The translations under genes were made by a program, and so were the position numbers. The notes beneath the pieces were generated by a model. That model saw only the letters and a program-made list of their open reading frames with translations, made no database searches and had not been told where the DNA came from. 64,000 bases of DNA from Cytobacillus massiliigabonensis (lineage in GTDB: Bacteria > Bacillota > Bacilli > Bacillales > Cytobacillaceae), in assembly GCF_900199725.1 (NCBI RefSeq), contig NZ_LT904902.1:56083-120082 (forward strand), given 5' to 3'. Below, one piece after another: positions 50,651 through 61,231 of the stretch (its first letter is position 1; each line of letters starts with the position of its first letter).

Positions 50651-50711
50651 GAGTTAGAGAGCAATCTAGCTTCAACAGCAAAAGAGGTAGTTTTCCCTCT
50701 TAGATGCTGAA
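50651..50711. repeat. Short hairpin with the repeat-family terminus (copy H)
   Basis: GAGTTAGAGAGCAATCTAGCT resembles the tail of the long repeats (GAGTTAGA...TCTAGCT), then TTCAACAGCA and TGCTGAA pair around an AAGAGG/CCTCTT stem. It fills the dxr-rasP gap. On the minus strand the tail is TTTTGC, so it may also act as a weak terminator. Confidence 0.4.
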
Positions 50712-50719
50712 ACTTATCT

Positions 50720-51862
50720 TTATAAAAGTGAGTTTACATATTTTCTTGTTTCTGCGTCTACTTCCTGAATTTCAATGAGTCCAGGGTTTGAGATGTTATT
50801 ATGCTTGCTCAAAGCTTTTTCAATAAGATCTTCAATTTGCAGGAAAGATATTTTTCCATCTAGAAATGCGGCAACTGCTGCTTCATTAGCAGCATTTAGT
50901 ACAGCAGGCATGGTTCCGCCCGCCCTGCCAGCTTCAAAGCTAAAATGTAAGCAGCGGAAACGGTCCAAATCCATTTTGCTAAAATGCAGCTTACCAATCT
51001 CTGCTAAATTAAGACGTTTAGCAGTTGGAAGGATCAATCTATCAGGATATGTAAGTGCATACTGAATAGGAACTCTCATATCCGGTGTTCCAAGCTGAGC
51101 AATAATGCTGCTATCATGGAACTCTACCATTGAATGTATGATACTTTCCTTATGCAATAATACATCAATTTTGTTATAGGGTATTGAAAATAACCAGTGT
51201 GCTTCAATTACTTCTAATCCTTTATTCATCATTGTGGCTGAATCAATAGTAATTTTCGCCCCCATAGACCAGTTAGGATGATTTAATGCATCCTCCAGCG
51301 TAACATTTCGTAATTCTTCTCTCGTGCGATCTCTGAAGCTTCCACCAGATGCTGTTATGATTAATTTTTCTATGTTTTTTTCTTTCTCTCCTTGTAATGC
51401 TTGAAAAATGGCAGAATGCTCACTATCTACTGGAAGCAAGGAGACATTATTGCGCTTAGCTTCTTCCATAACAAGATGACCAGCTGTGACAAGTGTCTCC
51501 TTGTTTGCTATGGCAATTGTTTTTTTCTCCTTAATAGCTTCTAGAGTCGGAGTTAGTCCAACACTCCCAGAAACTGCATTAACAAGAACATCAGCTTTAT
51601 GATAAACAGCCACTTCAATAAGTCCATCTTTTCCATAGGTAAAGTGGGTTCCTGGAAATTCCGCTTTTAGGTTGTTTACTAATGATTCTTCCGCAACCGA
51701 AACAAGCTCCGGCTTGAATTCCTTAATAATTTTTCTCGTCAGCTCAATATTTCTTCCCGCTGAAATAGCAGCAAGCTTAAATTCAGATGGATGTTCTTTA
51801 ATAACGTCCAAAGTTTGGGTACCGATTGATCCGGTTGCCCCCATTAAACTAATATACTTCAA
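50720..51862 (-). CDS. dxr: 1-deoxy-D-xylulose 5-phosphate reductoisomerase
   Basis: A 380-residue NADPH enzyme of the MEP pathway that makes 2-C-methyl-D-erythritol 4-phosphate for isoprenoids. [10 protein letters not shown] is at 8-17; the flexible [10 protein letters not shown] loop is near residue 180 and the metal-binding [10 protein letters not shown] near 145. UppS (52893-53669) uses the isoprenoids downstream. Confidence 0.97.
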   Translation of the reverse strand: MKYISLMGATGSIGTQTLDVIKEHPSEFKLAAISAGRNIELTRKIIKEFKPELVSVAEESLVNNLKAEFPGTHFTYGKDGLIEVAVYHKADVLVNAVSGSVGLTPTLEAIKEKKTIAIANKETLVTAGHLVMEEAKRNNVSLLPVDSEHSAIFQALQGEKEKNIEKLIITASGGSFRDRTREELRNVTLEDALNHPNWSMGAKITIDSATMMNKGLEVIEAHWLFSIPYNKIDVLLHKESIIHSMVEFHDSSIIAQLGTPDMRVPIQYALTYPDRLILPTAKRLNLAEIGKLHFSKMDLDRFRCLHFSFEAGRAGGTMPAVLNAANEAAVAAFLDGKISFLQIEDLIEKALSKHNNISNPGLIEIQEVDAETRKYVNSLL

Positions 51863-51920
51863 TTTAATTCATCTCCTGTTGGAAAAAGAAAGACACATCA
51901 TTTTTTAGAGTAAGTACATC

Positions 51921-52085
51921 TTTGAAGTTTGCGAATGTCTTGCGCAAGCGCCCTATCACCTATCAAACTTCAGGTCCCCACCCTCCGATAAGTCGACATC
52001 ATTTCGTTCCTCTCATAGTGTCTCCTTTATCGAAAGAACCGGCCCTCCCATTTGTATGGCGATGATCAAAGCGCTTCCGCTTTTC
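51921..52085. repeat. Dispersed hairpin repeat, copy C
   Basis: The complement reads AGAAAAGCGGAAGCGC at 52085 and ends GACATTCGCAAACTTCAAAG at 51921. It begins inside the cdsA stop codon (TAG), so the repeat edge coincides with the end of that gene. It occupies nearly the whole cdsA-dxr gap. Confidence 0.75.
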
Positions 52086-52873
52086 TAAAATAAATAAATA
52101 AAATGGATGAGCGGCCATACAAATAATAAACTGTCAAAGCGATCTAATATCCCGCCATGACCTGGCATAATTTTTCCAGAATCCTTCACATCATAATGCC
52201 GCTTTAATGCTGATTCAACTAGATCACCAATTTGTCCAAAAACAGATAATACGACAGTGATGATTAGCAATTGAAATAATGAAGCCGGAATATCTGTGAA
52301 TAGGAGAAATAGGACGGCTACAATTAGCGCACAGAAAACTCCTCCGACAGATCCCTCTATTGTTTTGTTCGGGCTGATCTCAGGCCATAGCTTCTTCTTC
52401 CCAATAGCTCGGCCAATAAAATAGGCTCCTGAATCTGTTGCCCAAATGATAAACAACGAGAAGAAAATAAAAATTAAACCTTCTTCCCTAGTTTCAATAA
52501 AATAATAAAAACCAATCCCAACGTATAATGTAGATAATATTGAAAATGCTACATCATCAAAAGTAAATTTATTTTTCGTTACTACTGTATAAGTTAAGAA
52601 TAGCAATACAGCAAGCAAAGCAAACTCAATTTTTGTAAAATGGATGAAATTCAGCAGAGTCTGAAATTGATTTGGAAGAAGAAATATCCATAATAACAAT
52701 AAGGATATGATCCCTGGAACAGAGATAATACTTAGTTTGCGCATTTTTAGTAGTTCATAGAGTGCAATTGATGCCAATAAGTAGGCTAATATGACAACTG
52801 GCATTCCTCCAATAATTACAACTGGGAGGAAAATTGCACCAAATACAATCGCTGATATAATTCTTTGCTTCAT
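52085..52873 (-). CDS. cdsA: Phosphatidate cytidylyltransferase
   Basis: A 262-residue membrane enzyme with about seven to eight helices that makes CDP-diacylglycerol. The C-terminal signature KDSGKIMPGHGGILDRFDS is intact. It provides the substrate for PgsA. It starts 19 bp after uppS. Its stop codon is at the edge of a repeat; the C-terminal helix ends normally. Confidence 0.97.
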   Translation of the reverse strand: MKQRIISAIVFGAIFLPVVIIGGMPVVILAYLLASIALYELLKMRKLSIISVPGIISLLLLWIFLLPNQFQTLLNFIHFTKIEFALLAVLLFLTYTVVTKNKFTFDDVAFSILSTLYVGIGFYYFIETREEGLIFIFFSLFIIWATDSGAYFIGRAIGKKKLWPEISPNKTIEGSVGGVFCALIVAVLFLLFTDIPASLFQLLIITVVLSVFGQIGDLVESALKRHYDVKDSGKIMPGHGGILDRFDSLLFVWPLIHFIYLF

Positions 52874-52892
52874 TTAATTTTCAACACCTTTG

Positions 52893-53669
52893 TTAAACTC
52901 CTCCAAAACGCCTTTGTCTATTTTGGAAAACCTCAATCGCTTCGATAAAATGGTCCTCTGCAAAATCAGGCCAAAGCACATCAGTAAACCAAAACTCCGT
53001 ATAAGCTAGCTGCCAGAGCATAAAGTTGCTTAGGCGGATTTCACCACTCGTACGAATTAAAAGATCCGGATCATTTAGTCCGTTTGTCATTAAATAAGAA
53101 GAAAAAATATCCTCATTTAACTCATTCTCATCTATTATACCATTTTTGCAATCTTTTAAGACTTCCTTAATTCCTTCAATTATTTCAGATCGGCTTCCAT
53201 AGTTTAGAGCAAAATTTAATATTAAACCAGTATTGTCCTTCGTATCTTCCATTGCTTTCTCTATTGCATTTCTTGTATGAGCAGGCAGCATTTCTTTGTC
53301 ACCCATCATGACTACTTTCACATTTTCTTCAACCAGCTCTGGAAGAAACGAACCTAGAAACTCCTCAGGCAGCTTCATAAGATAATCCACTTCTAGTTTT
53401 GGCCGTTTCCAATTTTCTGTAGAGAATGCATAAAGAGTCAACGCTTTTACGCCAACATGATTAGCTACTCTCGTAATTTTCCGAACTACCTTCATTCCTT
53501 CATGGTGTCCAGCTATTCTTGGCAAAGCTCTCTTTTTTGCCCATCTGCCATTGCCATCCATAATAATTGCTATATGGGAAGGAATTTGGTGCTCTTGTAT
53601 TTTCAACATTCTTTCTCGGAGTTCGGAAGAGCTGCTTTGATTCTTCCATCGTTTTATTTTATTTAACAT
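52893..53669 (-). CDS. uppS: Undecaprenyl diphosphate synthase
   Basis: A 258-residue cis-prenyltransferase that builds C55 undecaprenyl diphosphate, the lipid carrier for cell wall synthesis. The catalytic D38 is in IIMDGNGRWAKKR, and RTSGEIRLSNF lies near residue 205. The first 20 residues are basic and loop-like. It is separated from frr by a 247-bp gap with a terminator, and an extended -10 (TGGTATGAT) there may start the uppS-cdsA transcript. Confidence 0.97.
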   Translation of the reverse strand: MLNKIKRWKNQSSSSELRERMLKIQEHQIPSHIAIIMDGNGRWAKKRALPRIAGHHEGMKVVRKITRVANHVGVKALTLYAFSTENWKRPKLEVDYLMKLPEEFLGSFLPELVEENVKVVMMGDKEMLPAHTRNAIEKAMEDTKDNTGLILNFALNYGSRSEIIEGIKEVLKDCKNGIIDENELNEDIFSSYLMTNGLNDPDLLIRTSGEIRLSNFMLWQLAYTEFWFTDVLWPDFAEDHFIEAIEVFQNRQRRFGGV

Positions 53670-53863
53670 AAGACTGCTCCTTTAAGGTAGGTTAATCTTA
53701 CCCTCCGATAAAAAAATCAACCCTATTTCTGCATGATAATATCATACCAAAAATAAAGAAAGATATCTCTATAAAAAGAATATGTACATTTGTAATAAAT
53801 AAGAATAATTCATCTCATCTATATCAAGATTTAATTAACGATCCTCATATTTCAAGGTAAGAG

Positions 53864-53890
53864 TAAAAAAACCCCCTATAAATAGAGGGT
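53864..53890 (-). terminator. Terminator after frr
   Basis: An 8-bp stem (53871-53878 with 53883-53890, one G-U pair) with a short loop and a T-run of at least six on the minus strand. Confidence 0.85.
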
Positions 53891-53916
53891 CACAATTTCT
53901 ATTCACGATCAAAATT

Positions 53917-54474
53917 TTAAACTTCTAGAATTTCTTTTTCCTTATCTTTCGTGATCGAATCAATTTTGCTGATTTGCTCATCTGTTAGCTTTTGGATGTC
54001 ATCAGAGTAACCGCGTAAATCATCTTCCGTGATTTCACCGTTCTTCTCGAGTTTCTTTAAATCATCATTTGCATCACGGCGAACATTACGAATAGCAATC
54101 TTTGCCTCTTCTGATTCTTTTTTCACAAGTTTTACGAGATCTTTTCTTCGTTCTTCTGTTAGCTGAGGGATAGTAAGTCGTATAATATTTCCATCATTTG
54201 AAGGAGTTAAACCGATATCTGATTTTAAAATAGCTTTTTCAATGTCGCCAAGAATTGATTTATCGTATGGCTGAATTACAAGCAGGCGTGCCTCAGGAAC
54301 TGAAATACCTGCTAATTGATTAACTGGTGTAGGTGCACCATAATAATCAACCGTTATTCTATCAAGCAATGATGCATTGGCTCTGCCTGCACGAATACTT
54401 GCAAGCTCACGAGTATATGCTTGAATTGCTTTCGTCATTCTTTCCTTTGCATTGGCAATAACTTGTTTTGGCAT
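53917..54474 (-). CDS. frr: Ribosome recycling factor
   Basis: A 185-residue RRF with the usual helix bundle and a small beta domain (about 30-105). With EF-G it splits post-termination ribosomes. Its ATG overlaps the last base of pyrH, so the two are coupled. Confidence 0.98.
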   Translation of the reverse strand: MPKQVIANAKERMTKAIQAYTRELASIRAGRANASLLDRITVDYYGAPTPVNQLAGISVPEARLLVIQPYDKSILGDIEKAILKSDIGLTPSNDGNIIRLTIPQLTEERRKDLVKLVKKESEEAKIAIRNVRRDANDDLKKLEKNGEITEDDLRGYSDDIQKLTDEQISKIDSITKDKEKEILEV

Positions 54475-55199
54475 TATTTTTTCCCCCTTACAATAGTTCC
54501 AATTGGTTCACCCATTACTGCACGATTAATATTACCCTGCTCCATGATTGAAAACACAATTAATGGAATATCATTATCCATACATAAAGAAGATGCTGTT
54601 GAATCCATGACAGCTAAACCTTCTTTAATCACATCAAGATAAGAGAGCTGATCATATTTCTTCGCATTTTTATCGATGCGCGGGTCTGCTGAATATACAC
54701 CGTCGACATTATTTTTTGCCATTAAAATGACTTCTGCTTCAATCTCAGCAGCTCTAAGTGCAGCTGTTGTATCTGTTGAAAAATAAGGATTTCCTGTTCC
54801 AGCAGCAAAAATGACGACGCGTTTTTTCTCTAGATGGCGAATCGCCTTTCTGCGAATATATGGTTCTGCCACTTGTCTCATTTCAATAGATGTTTGAACT
54901 CTTGTCTCTACGCCTAATTGTTCCAGGCTATCTTGAAGAGCTAATGAGTTCATGACTGTTGCAAGCATCCCCATATAATCTGCATTTGCTCTATCCATAC
55001 CCATTTCTTCTCCAATTTTCCCGCGCCAGATATTGCCTCCGCCTACAACGACAGCTACTTCAACACCTAATTGGGCTAAATCTTTGACCTGTGATGCTAC
55101 TGACTTGATTACTGCAGGATTGATTCCAAATCCTTGCTCTCCTGCTAAAGCTTCTCCGCTTAACTTTAAAACAACTCGTTTATATTTTGGGCTGCTCAT
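54474..55199 (-). CDS. pyrH: UMP kinase
   Basis: A 241-residue amino-acid-kinase-fold enzyme that makes UDP from UMP. KLSGEAL is near residue 10 and GGGNIWRG near 53. The start 55199 is set by GGAGG and by the MSSPKYKR start; the open frame extends to 55316 but that part lies over the tsf terminator and has no ribosome site. Confidence 0.97.
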   Translation of the reverse strand: MSSPKYKRVVLKLSGEALAGEQGFGINPAVIKSVASQVKDLAQLGVEVAVVVGGGNIWRGKIGEEMGMDRANADYMGMLATVMNSLALQDSLEQLGVETRVQTSIEMRQVAEPYIRRKAIRHLEKKRVVIFAAGTGNPYFSTDTTAALRAAEIEAEVILMAKNNVDGVYSADPRIDKNAKKYDQLSYLDVIKEGLAVMDSTASSLCMDNDIPLIVFSIMEQGNINRAVMGEPIGTIVRGKK

Positions 55200-55279
55200 A
55201 AGAACCTCCATATGTAATATAGGAATGCTAAGCACATGTAGTACTGTAGCTAAACATTTATTGAATGTATTTAGTCTTG

Positions 55280-55307
55280 AAAAACAGGGAACACAATGTG
55301 TTCCCTG
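55280..55307 (-). terminator. Terminator after tsf
   Basis: A 10-bp perfect stem (55285-55294 with 55298-55307) with a 3-base loop, extended by one further A-T pair, and TTTTTC on the minus strand. It separates tsf from pyrH. Confidence 0.85.
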
Positions 55308-55357
55308 AGATGACAATTTCTAGTTGTGAATTATTCTTATAAATGTATGAGCAGAAA

Positions 55358-56239
55358 TTATTTTTTAACTTGACTCATAACTTCTTCAGCAAAGTTATCT
55401 TCACGCTTTTCAATACCTTCTCCTACTTCAAAGCGTACAAACTCACGGATTTTTCCGCCTTTAGATTCAACGAATTTCCCAACCTTTTGATCAGAATTCT
55501 TAACGAATGCTTGATCGTTAACACATACTTCTTCAAAATACTTGCTTAAACGGCCTTCAACCATTTTCGCAACGATATTTTCAGGCTTTCCTTCGTTAAG
55601 AGCTTGCTGTGTTAATACTTCACGCTCACGCTCAACTTCTTCTTGAGATACTTCGTCACGAGAAACATACTTAGGGTTAAGAGCAGCGATATGCATAGAT
55701 ACGTCTTTCGCAGCTTCCTCATCAGTTGTTCCTTCAAGTACTGTTAATACACCGATACGTCCACCCATGTGTAAGTAAGCACCAAATGCATCGTTATCAG
55801 TTTTTGTTTTCACTTCAAAACGGCGCAAGCTTAGCTTTTCACCAATTTTTGCAATAGCAGCATTAATGTGAGCTTCAACAGTAGCTCCGTTTGCCATTGT
55901 TTGAGCAGCAGCTTCTTCAACAGATGCAGGCTTGTTTGCTAGTAAGTGATCTGCTAATTCCTTAACTAATGTTTGGAATCCTTCGTTTTTAGAAACGAAA
56001 TCTGTTTCAGAGTTTACTTCAAGAATAACTGCAGCGTTTCCATCTACTTTTACAGAAGTTAAACCTTCTGCAGCAATACGGTCACCTTTTTTAGCAGCTT
56101 TAGCAATTCCTTTTTCACGAAGGAAATCGATTGCTTTTTCCATATCACCGTCTGTTTCTTGAAGCGCTTTTTTACAATCCATCATACCCGCGCCTGTTTT
56201 TTCACGTAGTTCTTTAACCATTTGTGCAGTAATTGCCAT
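55358..56239 (-). CDS. tsf: Elongation factor Ts
   Basis: A 293-residue EF-Ts, the nucleotide exchange factor of EF-Tu. The N-terminal UBA-like module ([19 protein letters not shown], 9-27) and the TDFV motif are present. It follows rpsB after a terminator and a repeat. Confidence 0.98.
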   Translation of the reverse strand: MAITAQMVKELREKTGAGMMDCKKALQETDGDMEKAIDFLREKGIAKAAKKGDRIAAEGLTSVKVDGNAAVILEVNSETDFVSKNEGFQTLVKELADHLLANKPASVEEAAAQTMANGATVEAHINAAIAKIGEKLSLRRFEVKTKTDNDAFGAYLHMGGRIGVLTVLEGTTDEEAAKDVSMHIAALNPKYVSRDEVSQEEVEREREVLTQQALNEGKPENIVAKMVEGRLSKYFEEVCVNDQAFVKNSDQKVGKFVESKGGKIREFVRFEVGEGIEKREDNFAEEVMSQVKK

Positions 56240-56323
56240 TATGAAATCCTCCTTAGAATTAGTTATGTAGTTATATCATTACCAAATTTACGTTACCCAA
56301 AAGCTATCTTTAGCTTATTCTTT

Positions 56324-56363
56324 AAAAAAAGGTGATAAAGGGGCTCCCTCTTATCACCTTTTT
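56324..56363 (-). terminator. Terminator or attenuator between rpsB and tsf
   Basis: A 10-bp stem (56329-56338 with 56351-56360) around a 12-base loop and a T-run of seven on the minus strand. Confidence 0.8.
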
Positions 56364-56387
56364 ATTGTAGCCTAAATTTGTTAGCGT

Positions 56388-56552
56388 CTTTGGAGTTAGA
56401 TAGATATCTAGCTCCAGCGCCTATCGCCTATCAAACTTCAGGTCCACTCCCTACGATAAGTCAACATCGAATCGCTATCGCTCTTCGTGTTTCCTATATC
56501 TCAGTCGCGGTCCTTCCAGTTTTTACGGCGATGATCAAGGCGCTTCCGCTTT
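56388..56552. repeat. Dispersed hairpin repeat, copy D
   Basis: Complement from AAGCGGAAGCGCCTTGATC at 56552 to GCGCTGGAGCTAGATATC and CTCCAAAG near 56388. It begins four bases after the rpsB stop codon and fills most of the 317-bp rpsB-tsf gap. It shares sequence with copies B and C nearly throughout. Confidence 0.8.
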
Positions 56553-56556
56553 AAGA

Positions 56557-57270
<714 letters not shown>

Positions 57271-57302
57271 CTAATGGTTTGTTTTCCTCCGCTTAGATCA
57301 TT

Positions 57303-57342
57303 TTTAATCGGGAACTGACTTTGCCAGCACCATCCGATTAAA
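57303..57342 (-). promoter_or_regulatory. Structured rpsB leader, candidate S2 autoregulatory element
   Basis: A perfect 9-bp stem (57303-57311 with 57334-57342) closes a loop with an internal CTG/CAG pair; it lies between the promoter and the start. The fit to a ribosomal-protein leader is inference. Confidence 0.5.
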
Positions 57343-57373
57343 TCAATAAGCGTGTGTATTAACACCATTTGTT

Positions 57374-57402
57374 AATATATCATAATAATAATATACATTC
57401 AA
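57374..57402 (-). promoter_or_regulatory. Sigma-A promoter of rpsB
   Basis: On the minus strand TTGAAT (57397-57402) and TATATT (57374-57379) are 17 bp apart, just after swrB. No terminator is seen between the fla/che genes and this promoter, so flagellar readthrough may add to rpsB mRNA. Confidence 0.65.
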
Positions 57403-57409
57403 GTTTTTT

Positions 57410-58063
57410 CTATTGATTGCTTTGGAATTTTAACAGCAGCTCAATCTCTGTTTTCCCTTTATTTAGCTTCTGTGCAATTTTTTCTTCTGTAAAACCTTGG
57501 TCTTTCAGGGCAAGCACTTGCTTTAAAAACGAATCCTCGTTTAAATGGCTTGTTGAGTTATTTGCTGAATTCTCATTTTCTACAATTACATCATTGCTAT
57601 TCTCAAGTGAGGGCAATTTGACTAAATGATCATCTATTGATTCATGATTCTTAGAATTTCCACTATTAAAAACCGCTTTTGCATTTTGTTTATACACATT
57701 TGCCGCTTTATAAGCAGATGCCTTTCCAATTCGGCTCTGAAGAAGGTTTTCTTTAGATTCATTCACTTGAACTGCGTCAGTGTCTTTTTCTTTCGCCTTT
57801 TTGATCGTACTATTTTTTTTGGAATCGATTTCATTTATTGGTGCTGATCGAATCTCTATATTCTTTACCCGATGAATAAATGCTTCGTTTTCTTCTTTCA
57901 TTTGCAGCAAATAAGCAGATATAACTTCTTCCATTTCAGAAATCATATTCTCTTGCTTTCTCTCAACTTGAAATAGGCGATTTTGGCGAAGAAATAAAAT
58001 GATAATAGAAAAAATAGCTATAACATTTAAAAATAAACTAAAGATTAATAAAAAAGTGGTCAT
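57410..58063 (-). CDS. swrB: SwrB-like flagellar/swarming protein
   Basis: A 217-residue protein with one N-terminal transmembrane helix (about 4-24), a coiled segment (about 27-70), a low-complexity polar region and a conserved C-terminal helix-turn motif (LALKDQGFTEEKIAQKLNKGKTEIELLLKF, given here in parts: LALKDQG, then EEKIAQKLNKGKTEIELL). B. subtilis SwrB (YlxL) is a single-pass protein of about 167 residues that promotes flagellar type III export apparatus maturation. Position after sigD and before rpsB agrees. The linker is longer than in B. subtilis. Confidence 0.82.
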   Translation of the reverse strand: MTTFLLIFSLFLNVIAIFSIIILFLRQNRLFQVERKQENMISEMEEVISAYLLQMKEENEAFIHRVKNIEIRSAPINEIDSKKNSTIKKAKEKDTDAVQVNESKENLLQSRIGKASAYKAANVYKQNAKAVFNSGNSKNHESIDDHLVKLPSLENSNDVIVENENSANNSTSHLNEDSFLKQVLALKDQGFTEEKIAQKLNKGKTEIELLLKFQSNQ

Positions 58064-58072
58064 ATAATCCCT

Positions 58073-58390
58073 CTATCCACTAAAATCAATTACAGTCCCT
58101 TTATAAGGGTGATATTCTTTTTTCTTCCCTTGCTTTTCTTCATTCTGATCTTCATTTTCTTGTTGATGGCTTAAATCATGATGTTGATCCTTTTTCTTTT
58201 GCGAAAGTTGAACATTTCCCTTCTGCTCTTGCTTTACGACAGTTTTTCTTTTTTTCTCCTCTTCCTTTAAAGTTTGTTGAGCGGCTATTTCATTCATATT
58301 TTGTCCGCGCTGCTGCAGCTGCTCTTGAATTTTACTTGCTTCAATTGTTCTAGGCAAGGCGATTTGCATTTCTACAGATTTTAAGCTCAT
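58073..58390 (-). CDS. Unrecognised small charged protein in the fla/che operon
   Basis: A 105-residue soluble protein, rich in E, Q and K. The first 45 residues (MSLKSVEMQIALPRTIEASK start) look ordered; the rest is a K/E/Q/H-rich low-complexity tail that ends with a tight PYKGTVIDFSG. No family is recognised. It lies 9 bp upstream of swrB and 15 bp after the FapA gene, so it is clearly co-transcribed. The ordered N-terminus and the conserved end suggest an adaptor, but this is a guess. Confidence 0.75.
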   Translation of the reverse strand: MSLKSVEMQIALPRTIEASKIQEQLQQRGQNMNEIAAQQTLKEEEKKRKTVVKQEQKGNVQLSQKKKDQHHDLSHQQENEDQNEEKQGKKKEYHPYKGTVIDFSG

Positions 58391-58405
58391 ACATATTCAC
58401 CCTTG

Positions 58406-59791
58406 TTATGTACTTTGTAATAGTAAGCTATTCGATATACATGATTCAGAAACGATTTCACCATTTGAAAAATAATAACGGCAATTTGAATATTTTTTCT
58501 GAATTTGTATGGCATATTTTCCAAAGTGCAATGTAGTATTAGGGAAAATATTTTCGTATATGTATACAGATGAATCGTATTTCTCGTTCATTTCTATTTC
58601 TAGCCTGTCAATTTCTTCATCCAAATCTTTTAATTGTTGGACAATATGTTCTTTAGTTACTCTTTGTTTAAAAATGATCGCCTTTTGTTCTTCTGAAAGA
58701 AAACCTTTTACTTTACCAATTTGCAACAATTTTTGTTCAATATTTACTAATTTTTTGAGATTCTCATTTAATTCATTCTTTTCTTTAACAAGATCATTTT
58801 CTTTTTCAGCTAACTTATAATCAGCACCTGCACGAACTTCTGTTTTCGTAAATAACTTATTTCCAACTTCCTTTACATGAAGGTCCTTTCCTACAGATAA
58901 AATGCCTCCTATAACAAGTGCTTTTCTGCAGAATAATGAACCCCCAGCTTGGACATCGCTATGCAATATGGAATTTTCCACAAAAACATCTTGTTCTGCC
59001 TGCACATTTGCTTGGTTCAGATAAGCTGCTTGAATATTGCCATTGGCAATTAAACATCCTTTATGACTGCCTGAAACACCACCGGAAATAACGATATTTC
59101 CTTCTGCAAAAATAGTAGCAGCTTCCACTAAACCAAATATTTTAACATCTCCCCCAGCCTTCACCTCATATCCGCTAGGAACGTTTCCTTTAATAACAAC
59201 ATTCCCTATAAAATCTATATTACCTGTTTTCAGGTCTAGATCCCCATTCACTTCAAATACAGGATTAACCGAAATCATTTTATTTGTAACGCTTATTTGT
59301 CCATCAGAAGTTGAGTAGAATTTTGAACCATTCAATATGACATTTTTTCCAGGTCGTATTATAAGCGGTTTTCCATTTTTTGCAGGTATGATCCGGCCTG
59401 TTACATCCGTTCCAGTTGACCCAGGTGTTGGGGGGATAACCGTCGCAAGCGTTTGGCCTGCCTTAACTGATGGAATATTAATAACATTGCGGAAATTAAA
59501 TTTTTCTCTTTTCTCACATTTTTCACTTTGGACTTCATCCAGCAAATAAGCATCCATTCCCTCTTTAGGAGGGATTCCCTCAGCTATAATGATAGGATAA
59601 GAAATCGATAATGGCCGAATGCTAATCTCTCTAACCGCATCCTCTTTTATGCCAAAAACAATTTTTTCTTTATTTAGGAAGTGAATAAGTTCTTCGTATG
59701 TTAGCAACAGATCCCCTTCAGATTTTTCAATTAATTCAATTTTTGCTGATAACCGATTCTTTTCAATCAAAACACGGAAATGCTTTTCCAT
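58406..59791 (-). CDS. FapA (DUF342) family protein
   Basis: A 461-residue protein with the DUF342/FapA fold. The first 75 residues are an N-terminal domain, then a FapA beta-helix (about 120-320; repeated V/I-x-G-N/D turns such as GNIDFIGNVVIKG and GGDVKIFG), a coiled coil (about 325-400) and a C-terminal region. FapA proteins occur with flagellar genes and have been linked to polar placement of flagella in Vibrio; the role in bacilli is not known to me. It follows sigD by 27 bp. Confidence 0.85.
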   Translation of the reverse strand: MEKHFRVLIEKNRLSAKIELIEKSEGDLLLTYEELIHFLNKEKIVFGIKEDAVREISIRPLSISYPIIIAEGIPPKEGMDAYLLDEVQSEKCEKREKFNFRNVINIPSVKAGQTLATVIPPTPGSTGTDVTGRIIPAKNGKPLIIRPGKNVILNGSKFYSTSDGQISVTNKMISVNPVFEVNGDLDLKTGNIDFIGNVVIKGNVPSGYEVKAGGDVKIFGLVEAATIFAEGNIVISGGVSGSHKGCLIANGNIQAAYLNQANVQAEQDVFVENSILHSDVQAGGSLFCRKALVIGGILSVGKDLHVKEVGNKLFTKTEVRAGADYKLAEKENDLVKEKNELNENLKKLVNIEQKLLQIGKVKGFLSEEQKAIIFKQRVTKEHIVQQLKDLDEEIDRLEIEMNEKYDSSVYIYENIFPNTTLHFGKYAIQIQKKYSNCRYYFSNGEIVSESCISNSLLLQST

Positions 59792-59818
59792 TCGTTATCA
59801 CCACTTTCCCCTTAGAAT

Positions 59819-60580
59819 TTAGAATACTTTTTCCAATGCATGCCGTAATTTAAAAATCGCCTTGGAATGAATTTGAGAAATTCTGGATGTAGAAAGATTC
59901 ATGACTTGTCCAATCTCGGTGAGGGTCAGCTCCTCTTTATAAAACAAACTAATTACTAGCTGTTCTTTATCATTTAATTGGGAAATTAATTGTACCATTT
60001 CAGCAATCATTTCATCTTTTATTATTTTCTCTTCAGGCGTTTTTGTGCCTTCATCTTTAATGATAAAAGAGTGGACATCTTTATCGTCTTGATCATTTGG
60101 CTTTTCATCAATCGAAAGAATATTCGCAAAAAAGTGTTCATTCATGACTGAATGGACCTCTTCCTCCATCATATTCACCTCTAAGGCAATTTCTTGGATG
60201 GTTGCCTTCCGTGCTAACCGCTGTTCTAGCTTTTCAATTGCTGCTTCAATTTTTTTTGCTTTTTCTCTTGTATTTCGAGGCAGCCAATCCTCTTTTCGTA
60301 GACCATCTAAAATTGCACCGCGAATTCTAAAAGAAGCATACGTATCGAACTTCAAATCACGATCTGGTTCAAACTTCTCCAAAGCATCATATAAACCCAT
60401 TAAGCCAAGACTTCTCAAATCATCCCTTGAAATATTTCTCGGCAGGTTTACGGAAATACGCTGGACATGGTAACTCACAAGAGGTATATATTTTTGAACG
60501 AGAAAATTTCCCGCTTGAGCATCACGAGAAGTGACCCAACTTTGCCAATATGTTTGTTCTTCCGTCATTTGATGTGCCAT
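59819..60580 (-). CDS. sigD: Flagellar/motility sigma factor SigD (FliA type)
   Basis: A 253-residue sigma-28 factor that directs transcription of late flagellar, chemotaxis and autolysin genes. Region 2 (RDDLRSLGLMGLYDALEKFEP, about 51-71, then DTYASFRIRGAILDGLR) and region 4 (LTLTEIGQVMNLSTSRISQIH, about 220-240) are intact. GAGGAGG precedes the ATG. The anti-sigma factor FlgM is not in this window. It lies 153 bp after cheD. Confidence 0.96.
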   Translation of the reverse strand: MAHQMTEEQTYWQSWVTSRDAQAGNFLVQKYIPLVSYHVQRISVNLPRNISRDDLRSLGLMGLYDALEKFEPDRDLKFDTYASFRIRGAILDGLRKEDWLPRNTREKAKKIEAAIEKLEQRLARKATIQEIALEVNMMEEEVHSVMNEHFFANILSIDEKPNDQDDKDVHSFIIKDEGTKTPEEKIIKDEMIAEMVQLISQLNDKEQLVISLFYKEELTLTEIGQVMNLSTSRISQIHSKAIFKLRHALEKVF

Positions 60581-60733
60581 ATGGTCATCCTCCTCAAACG
60601 TTTACATTTTTCGTTACTACCTAATAGTATATCAAAAAAATTATGAACAAAATAGACAATGATTCTCTTAATAAAGTACAAAAAAGGAAAACAGCCCTTT
60701 CATTCAGAAAGAAGCTGAATTCGTTTCTTGTCC

Positions 60734-61231
60734 TTATAATTCCTGAATGCCTTTATTCACTGTTCGGATATGTAAGATGCAGTTTTGCGGATTAAACTCG
60801 ATGGTTCTTCCGCTATTTCCGCCTACATCCTCAGCAACAATTTTAATATTTAATGATGCTAGCTCTAACTTGACAGCTTCCACATTCCTAGGACCGATAC
60901 GCATCATATCACTACCGCCTGAAAATTGAAACATTTGTGCTCCACCAGCAATTTTCGCCTTTAAAAAATTTGCTCGTGCCCCGTGACAAATTAATTTTGA
61001 AACAAGATCCTTTACAGCTGTATCAGCATACTTAGCGATATTTAAGACACCTGACTTAGCAAGAGAAGAGTCTGGAAGCATCACATGGGCAAGTCCAGCA
61101 ATTTCTCTTGTTTGATCATAAATAACAACCCCTACACAGGAGCCTAAACCCGATGTGCGAATGATATCTGGTGTTTTAACTATATTCATATCAGCAATTC
61201 CGACTTTTATAATGGTTTTACTTTCAATCAT
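60734..61231 (-). CDS. cheD: Chemoreceptor glutamine deamidase CheD
   Basis: A 165-residue CheD. The catalytic cysteine C32 (GLGSCVGV) and histidine H49 (LAHVMLPDS) are intact. It deamidates glutamines on receptors and, with CheC, links adaptation to CheY-P. It overlaps cheC by eight bases. Confidence 0.96.
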   Translation of the reverse strand: MIESKTIIKVGIADMNIVKTPDIIRTSGLGSCVGVVIYDQTREIAGLAHVMLPDSSLAKSGVLNIAKYADTAVKDLVSKLICHGARANFLKAKIAGGAQMFQFSGGSDMMRIGPRNVEAVKLELASLNIKIVAEDVGGNSGRTIEFNPQNCILHIRTVNKGIQEL

